NCBI RefSeq assembly: GCF_900637545.1
Contig: NZ_LR134376.1
Coordinates: forward strand, 67,501 to 131,500
Length of the DNA stretch: 64,000 nucleotides
From: Aeromonas encheleia
GTDB lineage: Bacteria; Pseudomonadota; Gammaproteobacteria; Enterobacterales; Aeromonadaceae
Direction: 5' to 3'
Position 1 is the first letter of the stretch, and the number at the start of each line of letters is the position of its first letter. A program made the translations under genes and the position numbers. This document shows positions 50,390 through 59,921 of this stretch, piece after piece. The notes below the pieces were generated by a model, which made no database searches, was not told the DNA's origin, and was given only the letters and a program-made list of their open reading frames with translations.

Positions 50390-50418
50390 CCGGAGAGCCC
50401 AGCTCTCCGGTTTTTTTT
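50390..50418 (+). terminator. ilv operon terminator
   Basis: The stem CCGGAGAG/CTCTCCGG with a 5-base loop is followed by eight T residues. Confidence 0.94.
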
Positions 50419-50600
50419 GAGGGGCAGGGGGTGCAGGGGAGAACATCTGTCGATAATGTCGCCAATATCACACTCCTGAGTCCCTGGTCGTTTGAGGCTT
50501 GCAACAGATGGGATAACCTGAGTAAGGGGCTAGGTTCAGGGCCCCGTCAGGGAAGAGAGGCGCATCCGGCGTCATAACAATTCATTGCAGGGGCTCATCC

Positions 50601-51722
50601 ATGAACAAATCTACGCTCGCCGTCCTGATCGGCGGTCTGATGGCTACGGGGGCGCTGCAGGCCGCGCCGCAAGACAACACCTGGTATGCCGGTGGCAAGG
50701 CCGGTTGGTCCAATTTTTACGGGGTGGATTACGACGATCAGGTCAAGGAGGTGCTCGATACCTTCGATCCCGGCCAGGATCACAGCGATCTCGGCCTTGG
50801 CGCCTTCGTGGGCTATCAGGTCAACAGGAATGTGGCCGTCGAGCTGGGGTATGACTGGCTCGGCAAGTATCAGGTCGATCAGCGCTTCAGCAGCAACGGG
50901 GTCGAGGCGGGACTGGATGGGGAGGCCAAGGCGCAGATGATCCAGGCCACCATGAAGATCGGCTTCCCGGCGACCGAGACCCTGGACATCTATGGCCGGC
51001 TGGGGGGCGCCTATGCCTGGACCGATAGCTCCATCAGCGCCTGGGCCAACGATGGCACCAGCAACCTCACCGAGTCGGGTGGCGGCAAGTATCACGGCGC
51101 CGCCTTCGTCGGCGCACTCGGTCTGGAATATGCCATCGACAAGGATTGGTCCGCCCGCCTCGAATACCAGTACACCACTCCGCTCGGCAAGACCTCGCTC
51201 GATGAGTCCGGCATAGAGCTGGACAACGGCCTGCTGGCGGTCGGCATGGTCTATCACTTCAACCAGATCGGCGACGAACCCGTGGCCCCGACCCCACCCC
51301 CCGCCGCTGTCGTGGCGCCCGTGCTGGTCGAGAAGCAGTTCAGCCTGAACTCGGACGTATTGTTCGAGTTCAACAAGGCGACCCTGAGACCCGAGGCGAG
51401 CCAGGCGCTGGATAGCCTGTTCGCCCAGATAGTGGCCGCCAACCCGAAAGACGGGGTCGCGACCGTGATCGGTCATACCGACAGGCAGGGGTCCGACGCC
51501 TACAACCAGTCCCTGTCTGAGCAACGTGCCCGCAGCGTGGCCGACTATCTGGTCGCCAAGGGACTGTTTGCCGACAAGGTGCGGGCAGAGGGGCGCGGAG
51601 AGTCGTCCCCGGTGACCGGGGGCAGCTGTGGCGAGCAGTCGAGGCAGGCGCTGATCGCCTGTCTGGCGCCGGATCGCCGGGTCGAGGTGCGGCTGGAGGG
51701 GGTCTCCCAGCCCGCGCAATAA
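50601..51722 (+). CDS. ompA: OmpA-family outer-membrane porin
   Basis: A 373-residue protein. The signal peptide TLAVLIGGLMATGALQA is followed by an eight-strand barrel domain (DNTWYAGGKAGWSNFYG to FNQIG). A Pro/Ala linker (PVAPTPPPAAVVAP, ~residues 230-243) leads to the OmpA-C peptidoglycan-binding domain (VLFEFNKATLRPEASQALD; VIGHTDRQGSDAYNQSLSEQRA). Two C-terminal cysteines (GSCGEQ, IACLAP) match the OmpA pair. It should anchor the outer membrane to peptidoglycan. Aeromonas genomes often carry more than one ompA; only one is seen here. Confidence 0.93.
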   Translation: MNKSTLAVLIGGLMATGALQAAPQDNTWYAGGKAGWSNFYGVDYDDQVKEVLDTFDPGQDHSDLGLGAFVGYQVNRNVAVELGYDWLGKYQVDQRFSSNGVEAGLDGEAKAQMIQATMKIGFPATETLDIYGRLGGAYAWTDSSISAWANDGTSNLTESGGGKYHGAAFVGALGLEYAIDKDWSARLEYQYTTPLGKTSLDESGIELDNGLLAVGMVYHFNQIGDEPVAPTPPPAAVVAPVLVEKQFSLNSDVLFEFNKATLRPEASQALDSLFAQIVAANPKDGVATVIGHTDRQGSDAYNQSLSEQRARSVADYLVAKGLFADKVRAEGRGESSPVTGGSCGEQSRQALIACLAPDRRVEVRLEGVSQPAQ

Positions 51723-51733
51723 GGGGCTGCTGC

Positions 51734-51771
51734 AGATACAACAAGGGGGCGCAGGCCCCCTTGTTGTATCT
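51734..51771. terminator. bidirectional terminator between ompA and priA
   Basis: A perfect 17-bp inverted repeat (arms 51734-51750 and 51755-51771, loop GCAG) lies between convergent genes. Confidence 0.9.
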
Positions 51772-51797
51772 GTCGGTTCGCCCGCACCTGGTTCAAC

Positions 51798-54005
51798 TTA
51801 GTTCAACTCGGTGGGGTCTATATCCAGGCTCCAGCGCACCTTCTTGGTCTCGGGCCAGCCGTCCAGCTCCTTGACCGCCCAATCCAGCAGCTGCGCCAAG
51901 GGGGCCCGGTTAGGCCCCTGCACCAGCAGTTGCATCCTGAACTTGCCCGCCTTGCGCTCCATGAAGCCGCTGATGGGCCCCAGCACCTGCACATGGGGAT
52001 ACTGGGCGCTGCGCAGAGTCTCGGCGAGCCGGCCGAGGAACAGCTGCACCTCGTCGCGGCCGTTGGCCTCGGCCCGGAACAGCCCCTGATAGCTGAACGG
52101 CGGCAGCCCCAGCAGGCGGCGCTCTTTCAGCGCGGTGTCGGCGAAGTGACCGTAGCCGTTCTGGGTCAGATCCTGCAGCAGGGCGTGCTCAGGGTGGTGG
52201 CTCTGCAGCACCACCAGCCCTGGTTTGCTGGCACGACCGGCGCGGCCGGCCACCTGGGTGTAGAGTTGGGCCAGCTTCTCGGCGGCGCGAAAATCGGCGC
52301 TGAACAGGGCGCCATCCACGTCCAGCAGGCCGACTAGAGTCACATCCGGGAAGTGGTGGCCCTTGGCCAGCATCTGGGTGCCGATCAGGATCTTGTACTT
52401 GCCCGCCTTGATGTCGCCGAGATGGGTCTCCAGCTCGCCTTTACGGCGGGTGTTGTCCCGGTCGATACGGACCACAGGGTACTGGGGGAAAACGGTGGTG
52501 AGCAGCTGCTCAAGCTGTTCTGTGCCGACCCCGGAACCGATCAGCTCGTTGCTGCCGCACTCCGGGCAGTGGTGGGGCAGCGGGCGTATGCTGTCGCAGT
52601 GGTGGCAGTGCAGCCGGCGCCCGGCCTGATGCCAGGTGTACCAAGCGTCGCAGCGTTCGCAGGCGGCGCTCCAGCCGCACTGGTGGCAGATAAGCGACGG
52701 GGCATAGCCGCGGCGGTTGAGAAACAGCATCACCTGGTTGCCGGCCGCCAGGTGCTCCGCCATCAGCTGCTCCAGCTGGGGGGAGAGCCCGGCCTGCAGC
52801 CGCACGCTCTTGATGTCGAGGATCACCTGGCGGGCGGTCTGGGCGTTGCCGGCGCGCCGCGTCAGGCTGAGGTGGTGATACTTGCCGCTCTTGGCGTTGT
52901 GCAGCGTCTCCAGCGAGGGGGTGGCCGAGCCGAGCAGGATGGGGATGCCGGCGCGATGGGCCCGCATCACCGCGAGATCCCGGGCGTGGTAGCGGAAACC
53001 GTCCTGCTGCTTGAAGGAGCCGTCGTGCTCCTCGTCGATGATGATGATGCCGAGATCCTTGAACGGGGTGAACACCGCGGAGCGGGTGCCGATCAGGATG
53101 GCGGCGCCGCCATCGCGGCAGGCGAGCCAGGCATCGAGCCGCTCCCGATCGTTCATGGCGGAGTTCATCGCCACCACGGGCACCTGGAAGCGGCGCCGGA
53201 AGCGGTTGATGGTCTGGGGGGTGAGGCCTATCTCCGGCACCATCACCAGCGCCTGCTTGCCCGCCCTGAGCAGGGGCTCGAGGATGCTTAAGTACACCTC
53301 GGTCTTGCCGGAGCCGGTGATGCCGTCCAGCAGGAAGGCGCCGAACTGGTCGCCCTGACTGGTGATGGCGGAGACCGCCAGCGCCTGCTCGCCGTTGAGG
53401 CGCAGCCCCTCACCCGCCTCGAACCGGCTCGCCCAGTCCCCCTCATGACTCGGCTCCAGGCTGCGTCTCTCCAGCAGCCCCTTCTTCTCCAGCGCGGTGA
53501 GCGCCGCACTCTGGATCTCCTCCTGCTTGAGCGCGGAGGGGGTCTGCGGCCCCTTGCGCAGCAGGGCCAGGGCCTGCTGCTGCTTGGCGGCGCGCTTGAG
53601 CTCGTTGAGATCGATCGCCATCCCGGCTTCGGTGGCAAACCAGAACTCCAGCTCCCGGTAGGCGGCGGGCTCGCCCTTGCGCACCAGCACCGGCAGGGCG
53701 TGGGGCAGCACCTCGCCCAGCGGATGCTGGTAGTAGTTGGCACTCCACTCCATCAACGCCAGTATGTCCGGGCCCAGCACAGGCGCGCTGTCCAGCACCC
53801 GTTTGATGGGTTTGAGCTTGGCGCGGGGCACCTGACTCTCGCCAGGATGGGCCACCACCAGGCCGACCAGGGTCTGGGGGCCGAAGGGGATCTCGACCCG
53901 ACAACCGGGCGCAGGCAGGGGCAAGGGGGAGAGATAGTCGAAATGACGGCGTAAGGGTACCGGCACAGCGACACGAACCAGATCAAGCGTTTGCGATGAA
54001 TCCAC
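51798..54005 (-). CDS. priA: primosomal replication protein N' (PriA helicase)
   Basis: A 735-residue superfamily 2 helicase (E. coli 732) that restarts collapsed forks. It has an N-terminal 3' DNA-binding domain, Walker A LLDGITGSGKTEVYL and the DEEHDGSFKQQDGFRYHARD box. A zinc-binding cysteine cluster follows (CHQCGWSAACERCDAW, CHHCDS, CPECGS), then motif QMLAKGHHFPDVTLV. The start is a GTG at 54005 with only a weak ribosome site, so it may be poorly translated or start slightly elsewhere. It is divergent from rpmE, the conserved pair. Confidence 0.95.
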   Translation of the reverse strand: MDSSQTLDLVRVAVPVPLRRHFDYLSPLPLPAPGCRVEIPFGPQTLVGLVVAHPGESQVPRAKLKPIKRVLDSAPVLGPDILALMEWSANYYQHPLGEVLPHALPVLVRKGEPAAYRELEFWFATEAGMAIDLNELKRAAKQQQALALLRKGPQTPSALKQEEIQSAALTALEKKGLLERRSLEPSHEGDWASRFEAGEGLRLNGEQALAVSAITSQGDQFGAFLLDGITGSGKTEVYLSILEPLLRAGKQALVMVPEIGLTPQTINRFRRRFQVPVVAMNSAMNDRERLDAWLACRDGGAAILIGTRSAVFTPFKDLGIIIIDEEHDGSFKQQDGFRYHARDLAVMRAHRAGIPILLGSATPSLETLHNAKSGKYHHLSLTRRAGNAQTARQVILDIKSVRLQAGLSPQLEQLMAEHLAAGNQVMLFLNRRGYAPSLICHQCGWSAACERCDAWYTWHQAGRRLHCHHCDSIRPLPHHCPECGSNELIGSGVGTEQLEQLLTTVFPQYPVVRIDRDNTRRKGELETHLGDIKAGKYKILIGTQMLAKGHHFPDVTLVGLLDVDGALFSADFRAAEKLAQLYTQVAGRAGRASKPGLVVLQSHHPEHALLQDLTQNGYGHFADTALKERRLLGLPPFSYQGLFRAEANGRDEVQLFLGRLAETLRSAQYPHVQVLGPISGFMERKAGKFRMQLLVQGPNRAPLAQLLDWAVKELDGWPETKKVRWSLDIDPTELN

Positions 54006-54152
54006 CAGGGGTTGCCTATTTTTTCTGCGAAGCCACTTGCCTGAACTCAGGCATTTCCTATATTATTCGCAGCCTTTGAAACTGTGTTCAACAATCGTGT
54101 GGTGTCCGACAAGAGATCGGATGGCGACACGGCCTGATAATCGAGGTTGTCC

Positions 54153-54368
54153 ATGAAAGCTAATATCCATCCTGAGTACGTCGCCATCACCGCCAAGTGC
54201 TCTTGCGGTAACGTCATCAACACTTTCTCTACCCTGGGTAAAGATCTGAGCCTGGACGTGTGTTCCGCGTGCCACCCGTTCTATACCGGCAAGCAGAAAG
54301 AAGTTTCTAGCGGCGGCCGCGTAGACAAGTTCAACAAGCGTTTCGGTGGTCTGACTGCCAAGAAGTAA
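54153..54368 (+). CDS. rpmE: 50S ribosomal protein L31 (zinc form)
   Basis: A 71-residue L31 with all four zinc ligands (Cys16, Cys18, Cys37, Cys40), the C+ form that is replaced by a zinc-free paralogue under zinc limitation. It has GGVDK-like RVDKFNKRF near the C terminus. It is divergent from priA and followed by an intrinsic terminator. Confidence 0.98.
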   Translation: MKANIHPEYVAITAKCSCGNVINTFSTLGKDLSLDVCSACHPFYTGKQKEVSSGGRVDKFNKRFGGLTAKK

Positions 54369-54390
54369 TCTTACTTCTGAAGAATTCTGA

Positions 54391-54418
54391 AAAAGGCGCC
54401 CATCGGGCGCCTTTTTTA
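54391..54418 (+). terminator. rpmE terminator
   Basis: AAAAAGGCGCCC, loop ATC and GGGCGCCTTTTTT form a compact intrinsic terminator. Confidence 0.93.
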
Positions 54419-54484
54419 TTGGTTGGCGTTCTGTATTGAAGCGGTTTGCCCTATGGTGTTGGCTCAATCATGGGAGAAGAACAG

Positions 54485-55918
54485 ATGCGCACATGTCTGG
54501 TGATGGGGGCGGCCGGTTATATCGGATCTTATCTGGTGCCCCACCTGCAAACGCTGGGCTACCGGGTCATCGCCGGGGCCCGCCGCCCCTGCCGGCTGCC
54601 GGAGGGGGTCGAGTTTCGCCTCGCCGACAGCCTCAAGCCCATCACCCTGCTGCCCGCCCTGGCCGGGGTCGACACCGTCTTCTATCTGGTGCACGCCATG
54701 GGTGCCGGCGCGGGTTTCCACCGGCTGGAGCAGCAGGGGGTGAAGAACTTCGCCGCCGCCGCCCGCGCCGCCGGGGTGCGCCGCATCATCTATCTGGGCG
54801 CCATCCAGCCGGAGCGCTGCAACAGCCGCCACCTCAACTCCCGCCGCCATTGTGGCGAGCTGTTTCGCGAGGCGGGGGTGCCGACGGTGGAGCTGCGGGC
54901 CGGCATCATCATAGGGCCAGGCTCCGCCGCCTTCGAGGTGATGCGGGATCTGGTGTTCAACCTGCCGATGATGGTCACCCCCAAGTGGGTGCGCTCCCGC
55001 ACGCCGCCCATCGCCTTGTCCAACCTGCTGCACTACCTGGGCGGGCTGGTGGAGGCCGAGGGGGTGGATGGCCTGGTGCTGAACGCCGTGGGCCCCGAGC
55101 TGCTCAGCTATCAGCAGCAGTTGCAGAAGTTCGCCGCCCATATCGGCAAGCGCTTCCCGGTCATCCCCATCCCCTTCCTGAGTCCAAGGCTCTCCGCCTG
55201 GTGGCTGCAATTCGCCACCTCGGTGCCCCAGCCGGTGGCCAAGGCGCTGGTGGGTGGCCTCAAGCACGACATCCCGGCCGAGGGGGGCCAGCTGCAGAGC
55301 CTGCTGCCCCAGACCCTGCTCAGCTTCGACGAGGCGCTGACCGAGACCCTGGCGCTGGAGCAGCGGCTAGGGGCCGAGCAGCAGGGGGAGGAGACGCCGC
55401 TGGGCCTGCGCTGGCGCCATCCCGAATACGGTTTCTATGATCGCACCGCCAGCGGGGAGGCGGTCTGCCTCGCCGGCCCTGAGGTGGTGTGGCAGGTGCT
55501 GCAGCAGCTGGGGGGCGAGCAGCGCTACTTCTACATGAACGAGCTGTGGGTGGTGCGCGAATGGATGGATCACCTGATCGGTGGCCCGGCCCGCACCCGC
55601 GGCCGCACCAACCCGGATCGCTTCGTGAAGGGGGACATGCTGGACTCCTGGCAGATCCTCGGGGTGGACGAGGGGCGCAGGCTGGATCTGCTGTTCAACA
55701 TGAAGGCCCCCGGGGTGGGGCGGCTGGAGTTCAACATCTTGCCGGAGGAGTCCGGCCTGACCCGGCTCAAGGTGACCGCCCACTGGCATCCGCAGGGCGC
55801 CTGGGGGCTGGCCTACTGGCTCGCCATGCTGCCGTTCCACCTGTTCATCTTCCAGGGGATGACGGAGGCCATCGCCCGTCAGGCGGAGGCGCGGGCCGGC
55901 ATACCCGTGATGGACTGA
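54485..55918 (+). CDS. ybjT: NAD(P)-binding SDR / DUF2867 protein, YbjT-like
   Basis: A 477-residue protein (E. coli YbjT 476). The N-terminal atypical short-chain dehydrogenase fold has VMGAAGYIGSYLVPHLQ (GxxGxxG), VDTVFYLVHAMGAG and RRIIYLGAIQP. The C-terminal DUF2867 domain has RWRHPEYGFYDRTA and PFHLFIFQGM, the latter possibly membrane-associated. Activity and substrate are unknown. The ATG at 54485 has GGGAG eight bases upstream. It is monocistronic, between rpmE and a malic enzyme. Confidence 0.9.
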   Translation: MRTCLVMGAAGYIGSYLVPHLQTLGYRVIAGARRPCRLPEGVEFRLADSLKPITLLPALAGVDTVFYLVHAMGAGAGFHRLEQQGVKNFAAAARAAGVRRIIYLGAIQPERCNSRHLNSRRHCGELFREAGVPTVELRAGIIIGPGSAAFEVMRDLVFNLPMMVTPKWVRSRTPPIALSNLLHYLGGLVEAEGVDGLVLNAVGPELLSYQQQLQKFAAHIGKRFPVIPIPFLSPRLSAWWLQFATSVPQPVAKALVGGLKHDIPAEGGQLQSLLPQTLLSFDEALTETLALEQRLGAEQQGEETPLGLRWRHPEYGFYDRTASGEAVCLAGPEVVWQVLQQLGGEQRYFYMNELWVVREWMDHLIGGPARTRGRTNPDRFVKGDMLDSWQILGVDEGRRLDLLFNMKAPGVGRLEFNILPEESGLTRLKVTAHWHPQGAWGLAYWLAMLPFHLFIFQGMTEAIARQAEARAGIPVMD

Positions 55919-56096
55919 AACCATATCTATAACTAAATAGGTATTTGTAGCTGGTGCGACATGCTAATAACTGGCGTGTCAGTGGCTCGTGGCAATACTT
56001 TCTACTGTGAAAGCCCGCTGGTTTTCTTTATGATCCCCAGCCCTCGCCGTCGGCGAGCCATGCACCACTACATTCATTTCCGTATCGGGGTCCCCC

Positions 56097-57341
56097 ATGT
56101 CCGATCTGCGTCAGCAAGCGCTCGATTACCACGCCCAGCCCGTTCCCGGCAAGATTGCCATCGCCCTCACCAAGCCTGCCGAAACCGCCCATGATCTGGC
56201 GCTGGCCTACAGCCCGGGCGTCGCCGAGCCGGTGCGCGAGATCGCCGCCAACCCGGAAGATGCCTACCGCTACACCGGCAAGGGCAATCTGGTGGCCGTC
56301 ATCTCCAACGGCACCGCCATCCTGGGGCTGGGCAATCTGGGCCCGCTGGCCTCCAAGCCGGTGATGGAGGGCAAGGCCCTGCTGTTCAAGCGCTTCGCCG
56401 GCATCGACGCCATCGACATAGAGGTCAAGCACGAGACCAGCGCGCAGTTCATCGACACTGTGGCGGCCATCGCCGACACCTTCGGTGGCATCAACCTGGA
56501 AGACATCAAGGCGCCGGAGTGCTTCGAGATCGAGCAGGCGCTGATCGCCCGTTGCGACATCCCGGTGTTCCACGATGATCAACACGGCACCGCCATCGTC
56601 ACCGCCGCCGGCCTGCTCAACGCGCTGGAAGTGCAGGGCAAGCGCATCGAGCAGAGCCGCATCGTCTGCATGGGCGCCGGCGCGGCCGCCACCGCCTGCA
56701 TGGATCTGCTGATCAAGTGCGGCGCCCGCCCCGAGCACATCTTCATGCTGGATCGGCAGGGGGTGATCCACAGCGGTCGCACCGACCTGAACCAGTACAA
56801 GCAACGTTTCGCCAACGACACCCCACTGCGCACCCTGATGGAGGCGATCGAGGGGGCCGATGTGTTCGTCGGCGTCTCGGGCCCGGACGTGTTGCCGGCC
56901 GAGGCGGTGGCCCTGATGGCGCCGCGCCCGGTGATCTTCGCCTGCTCCAACCCGGATCCCGAGATCAAGCCCGCCCTGGCGCACTCGGTGCGCAGCGATC
57001 TCATCATGGGCACGGGTCGCTCCGACTATCCGAACCAGATCAACAACGTCATCTGCTTCCCCTTCATCTTCCGCGGCGCGCTGGACGCCCGCGCCAGCCG
57101 CATCAACGACGCCATGAAGATCGCCGCGGTGGAGGCCATTCGCGGCCTGGTCAAGGAGCCGGTGCCGGCCGAGGTGCTGACTGCCGCCGGGGTGAGCGAG
57201 CTGTGCTTCGGCAAGGATTACGTCATTCCCAAGCCGATGGATGCCCGCCTGTTGCCGCGGGTGGCCCGTGCCGTGGCGCTGGCCGCGGTCGAGTCGGGGG
57301 TGGCCCGCGTCGCGTTGCCGGCGGACTACATGCTGGACTGA
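56097..57341 (+). CDS. malic enzyme, short form (no PTA domain)
   Basis: A 414-residue enzyme for oxidative decarboxylation of malate to pyruvate. It contains [12 protein letters not shown], the catalytic lysine segment [45 protein letters not shown] and the Rossmann [15 protein letters not shown]. It lacks the phosphotransacetylase-like C-terminal domain of the 759-residue E. coli MaeB, resembling the short Gram-positive type. Cofactor preference (NAD or NADP) cannot be read reliably. A 12-bp terminator follows. Confidence 0.92.
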   Translation: MSDLRQQALDYHAQPVPGKIAIALTKPAETAHDLALAYSPGVAEPVREIAANPEDAYRYTGKGNLVAVISNGTAILGLGNLGPLASKPVMEGKALLFKRFAGIDAIDIEVKHETSAQFIDTVAAIADTFGGINLEDIKAPECFEIEQALIARCDIPVFHDDQHGTAIVTAAGLLNALEVQGKRIEQSRIVCMGAGAAATACMDLLIKCGARPEHIFMLDRQGVIHSGRTDLNQYKQRFANDTPLRTLMEAIEGADVFVGVSGPDVLPAEAVALMAPRPVIFACSNPDPEIKPALAHSVRSDLIMGTGRSDYPNQINNVICFPFIFRGALDARASRINDAMKIAAVEAIRGLVKEPVPAEVLTAAGVSELCFGKDYVIPKPMDARLLPRVARAVALAAVESGVARVALPADYMLD

Positions 57342-57379
57342 ATCGCGGAGCGGGCCCCAGGCTCGCCAGCGGTAACAAC

Positions 57380-57408
57380 AGAAGGGGCCCCGTATTGGGG
57401 CCCCTTCT
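57380..57408. terminator. bidirectional terminator
   Basis: AGAAGGGGCCCC and GGGGCCCCTTCT flank loop GTATT, between the convergent malic enzyme and Asr-like genes. Confidence 0.88.
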
Positions 57409-57435
57409 CGTTAAGGCAAAGCCGAACTGTTGCTA

Positions 57436-57639
57436 TCAGGCCTTGGGGGTTGCAGCCGTGGGTTTGGTCTTGGTGGTAGGCGCGACGGCGGTGTGGGCTG
57501 CCTTGTGGTGGTGTTTTTTCACGACCTTGGTCTGAGTCGCATGGGTGGCCGGCGTCGCCGGGGTGGCGGTGGCGGCCATGGTGAAGCCGGAGGTCAGGGC
57601 GAAGACAGCGGCCAGACTCAGGGGGATCAGCTTGTTCAT
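57436..57639 (-). CDS. Asr-like acid-shock secreted basic protein (67 aa)
   Basis: A 67-residue exported protein. The signal peptide NKLIPLSLAAVFALTSGFTMA is followed by a low-complexity mature part of Ala/Thr/Pro/Lys with a histidine cluster (VVKKHHHKAAH). This composition and size match enterobacterial Asr, the acid-shock protein. It lies 54 bases after rstB on the same strand; in E. coli RstA activates asr, which supports the match. GAGGAAC precedes the start. No clear RstA box was found directly upstream. Confidence 0.75.
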   Translation of the reverse strand: MNKLIPLSLAAVFALTSGFTMAATATPATPATHATQTKVVKKHHHKAAHTAVAPTTKTKPTAATPKA

Positions 57640-57693
57640 ATTCCAGTTCCTCGTTCGGGTTGATGGTATGGAGCTTTTCTCCATGGCTTCATC

Positions 57694-59019
57694 CTAGGGC
57701 TGTTCCCGATCCGCTTCAGTGAGTGGCTGGTGACGGTTTGTATCCAAATGTACCGGCAGCCGCAGGCAGAAGCAGGCGCCGCTCGCCGCAGGCAACAGCT
57801 GCACCTCGCCGCCGTGGTGGCGGGCGATGCTGCGCACTATGGCGAGCCCGAGTCCGGCCCCGCCGGTGCGCCTGTCCCGGCTCTGATCCAGCCGCACGAA
57901 GGGCTCGAAGATCTGGGGCGCGAGCGCGGGCTCTATGCCGGGGCCGTCGTCGCTCACCATCAGCAGATAGTCATCCTGTTGCCGCGCCATGCTCAGGCTC
58001 ACCCGGCCGGCCGCGTGGCGCAGGGCATTGCCGATGAGGTTCTCCAGCGCCCGCTCCAGCAGCCTGGCATCCCCCCGCCAGGGCAGTGGCCCCGGGGGGA
58101 TAGTGAAGTCGAGTCGCTTGTCCGGCCGCAGGGCCTGCCAGTCCCCCAGCCGTTCCCGGGCCCAGCCACCCAGCTCCAGCTCGCTGCACTGCAGCGGCAG
58201 GGACGGGCGATCGAGGCGGGCGTAGGTGAGCATCTCCTCGATGAGGGAGTCCAGCGCCCCGAGGTCGCGCTCCAGCCCCTGCCGATCCGCCTCGCTCGGC
58301 GGCGGCTCCAGCATGGCGAGCCGGTAGCGCAGCCTGACCAGGGGGGTGCGCAGCTCGTGGGCGATGGCGTCGGTCAGCTGCTTGCGGCTGGCCAGCATGG
58401 CCTGCAACTGCTCGGCCATCTGATCGAAGGTGCGGCCGACCCTGGCCAGGCTGCTGCCGGCGGGCAGGCCGGTGCGGCTGGAGAGATCGCCGTCGCCGAC
58501 CCGGCGCGCGGTCTGCTCCAGTTGCTGCAGGCCGCGCCAGTGGGGCCGCAGCCAGAGCAGGATGGGCAGGCCGAGGGAGAGGCCGATGAGCAGCAGCAGG
58601 CCCACGTCGACCCAGTGCAGCTCGTGCAGGTAGGAGAGATAGGGCACGGGGCCGACGATCAGCACCTGATCGGTCTTGGGAATGCGCTGCAGGAAGGTGT
58701 CGTCCTCCTCGACGATGACGATGTTGCCCGCCTCGAGGAAGGCCTGATCGTCGCTGGCCAGCGGCTGGTTGGCGAGGGGCCCTATCTGCAGCGGCAGGTT
58801 GAGCTGACGGCTCTGCTCCGCCATGCGGGCGGGCCAATGCTCGGCCGGCAGCCGTGCCAGCTCGCCGGTGAGCAGGCCGAGGGAGCCTTGCATCATGCGT
58901 TCAAGATAGCGGTCACCGGCCCGCTCGGCGCTGACCTGATAGACCAGGCCGATCAGCAGGATGGCGAGGCCGAAGCAGCCGATCAGCAGCAGGTAGAACT
59001 GGATAAACAGGCGACGCAT
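57694..59019 (-). CDS. rstB: sensor histidine kinase RstB
   Basis: A 441-residue inner-membrane kinase very like E. coli RstB (433). It starts MRRLFIQFYLLLIGCFG with helix 1, has a periplasmic domain (TFLQRIPKTDQVLIVGPVPY), helix 2 (~139-157) and HAMP. The phosphoacceptor His221 is in DAIAHELRTPLVRLRYRL. The ATPase motifs are N-box ENLIGNALRHA, DDGPGIEP and GGAGLGLAIV. It pairs with rstA upstream (63-base gap). Confidence 0.93.
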   Translation of the reverse strand: MRRLFIQFYLLLIGCFGLAILLIGLVYQVSAERAGDRYLERMMQGSLGLLTGELARLPAEHWPARMAEQSRQLNLPLQIGPLANQPLASDDQAFLEAGNIVIVEEDDTFLQRIPKTDQVLIVGPVPYLSYLHELHWVDVGLLLLIGLSLGLPILLWLRPHWRGLQQLEQTARRVGDGDLSSRTGLPAGSSLARVGRTFDQMAEQLQAMLASRKQLTDAIAHELRTPLVRLRYRLAMLEPPPSEADRQGLERDLGALDSLIEEMLTYARLDRPSLPLQCSELELGGWARERLGDWQALRPDKRLDFTIPPGPLPWRGDARLLERALENLIGNALRHAAGRVSLSMARQQDDYLLMVSDDGPGIEPALAPQIFEPFVRLDQSRDRRTGGAGLGLAIVRSIARHHGGEVQLLPAASGACFCLRLPVHLDTNRHQPLTEADREQP

Positions 59020-59082
59020 TGGCGCTCTCCCTGTGGGCAGAAGTGGGGGCTGGCCGTCGGCACTGGGCCGCCAGGCGCCCGA

Positions 59083-59787
59083 TCAGTCCCAGGCCTGGGG
59101 GACCAGCAGATAACCCTTCTGGCGCACCGTCTTGATCCGGGTCGGGTTGTTGGGGTCATCCCCCAGCCGGCGCCGCAGGCGGGAGATGGCGACGTCCATG
59201 CTGCGATCCTGACCGTCGTAGTCGCGCCCCCGCAGGCTGCGAAACAGCGCTTCCCGCCCCAGGATCTGGCCGGCGTGGCAGGCCAGCTCCCACAGCAGAT
59301 CGAAGTCGGCGGTGGAGAGCGGGATGCTGGTGCCAGCCAGCCGCACGTCCCGGCCCGGGCCGTCGATCTGCAGGCGGCCGAACTGCAGGCGCTGGGGCGG
59401 CGCGCTGGGCACGGCCGCGGCCGGCGCCCCCTGCTGGCGGAACTGGACCCGCAGCCGGGCCAGCAGCACGGGCGGTGGCGTGGTCTTGAGGATGTAGTCG
59501 TTGGCCCCGAGCTCCAGGCTGAGGATCTGGTTCATGTCGCTGTCGAGCGAAGTGAGCATGACGATGGGGCCCTGGAAGCGCGGCCGCAGATCCCGGCACA
59601 GGGAGAGGCCGTCCTGACCCGGCAGCATGATGTCGAGCAGCACCAGATCCGGCTGCTCGGCCAGGACTCTGGCCAGCGCCAGATCGCCTCTGGTCTCCAG
59701 CAGGACCTCGATATCGTGGCGGCCCAGCCAGCTGCTGATGAGCTGGCCTATCTCGGGATCATCTTCAACAAAGAGAACGCGTGGCAT
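59083..59787 (-). CDS. rstA: response regulator RstA
   Basis: A 234-residue OmpR/PhoB-class regulator. The receiver domain has acidic pocket ED near residue 8-10, phosphoacceptor Asp52 (LVLLDIMLPGQDG), TSLDSDMN and Lys in YILKTTPPPVLLARLR. A winged-helix effector domain follows (LGREALFRSLRGRDYDGQDRSMDVAISRLRRRL). It matches E. coli RstA closely. In enterics RstA responds via PhoQP and activates asr; here asr-like, rstB and rstA form one minus-strand cluster. Confidence 0.94.
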   Translation of the reverse strand: MPRVLFVEDDPEIGQLISSWLGRHDIEVLLETRGDLALARVLAEQPDLVLLDIMLPGQDGLSLCRDLRPRFQGPIVMLTSLDSDMNQILSLELGANDYILKTTPPPVLLARLRVQFRQQGAPAAAVPSAPPQRLQFGRLQIDGPGRDVRLAGTSIPLSTADFDLLWELACHAGQILGREALFRSLRGRDYDGQDRSMDVAISRLRRRLGDDPNNPTRIKTVRQKGYLLVPQAWD

Positions 59788-59875
59788 GGTGGCGTGACAC
59801 CCCGGCAATGGCGCGGATGCGCGTGCCGCCAGCATAACGGCTCCCCCCGCTCTCTGCACCGGGATAAATAATCAA

Positions 59876-59895
59876 ACAGGGCCCTTGGGCCCTGT
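59876..59895 (-). terminator. possible trmA terminator
   Basis: ACAGGGCCC and GGGCCCTGT flank TT. On the minus strand it is followed by the T-rich TTGATTATTT. The same stem sequence occurs at 18601-18622. Confidence 0.6.
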
Positions 59896-59921
59896 CGTCA
59901 TATTGGTTGCTGCCGCCTGCG

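Noticed and set aside
55919-56096. Possible remnant or small ORF upstream of the malic enzyme
   Set aside because: The region is AT-richer and fits promoter DNA; no match to the end of either neighbour was seen.
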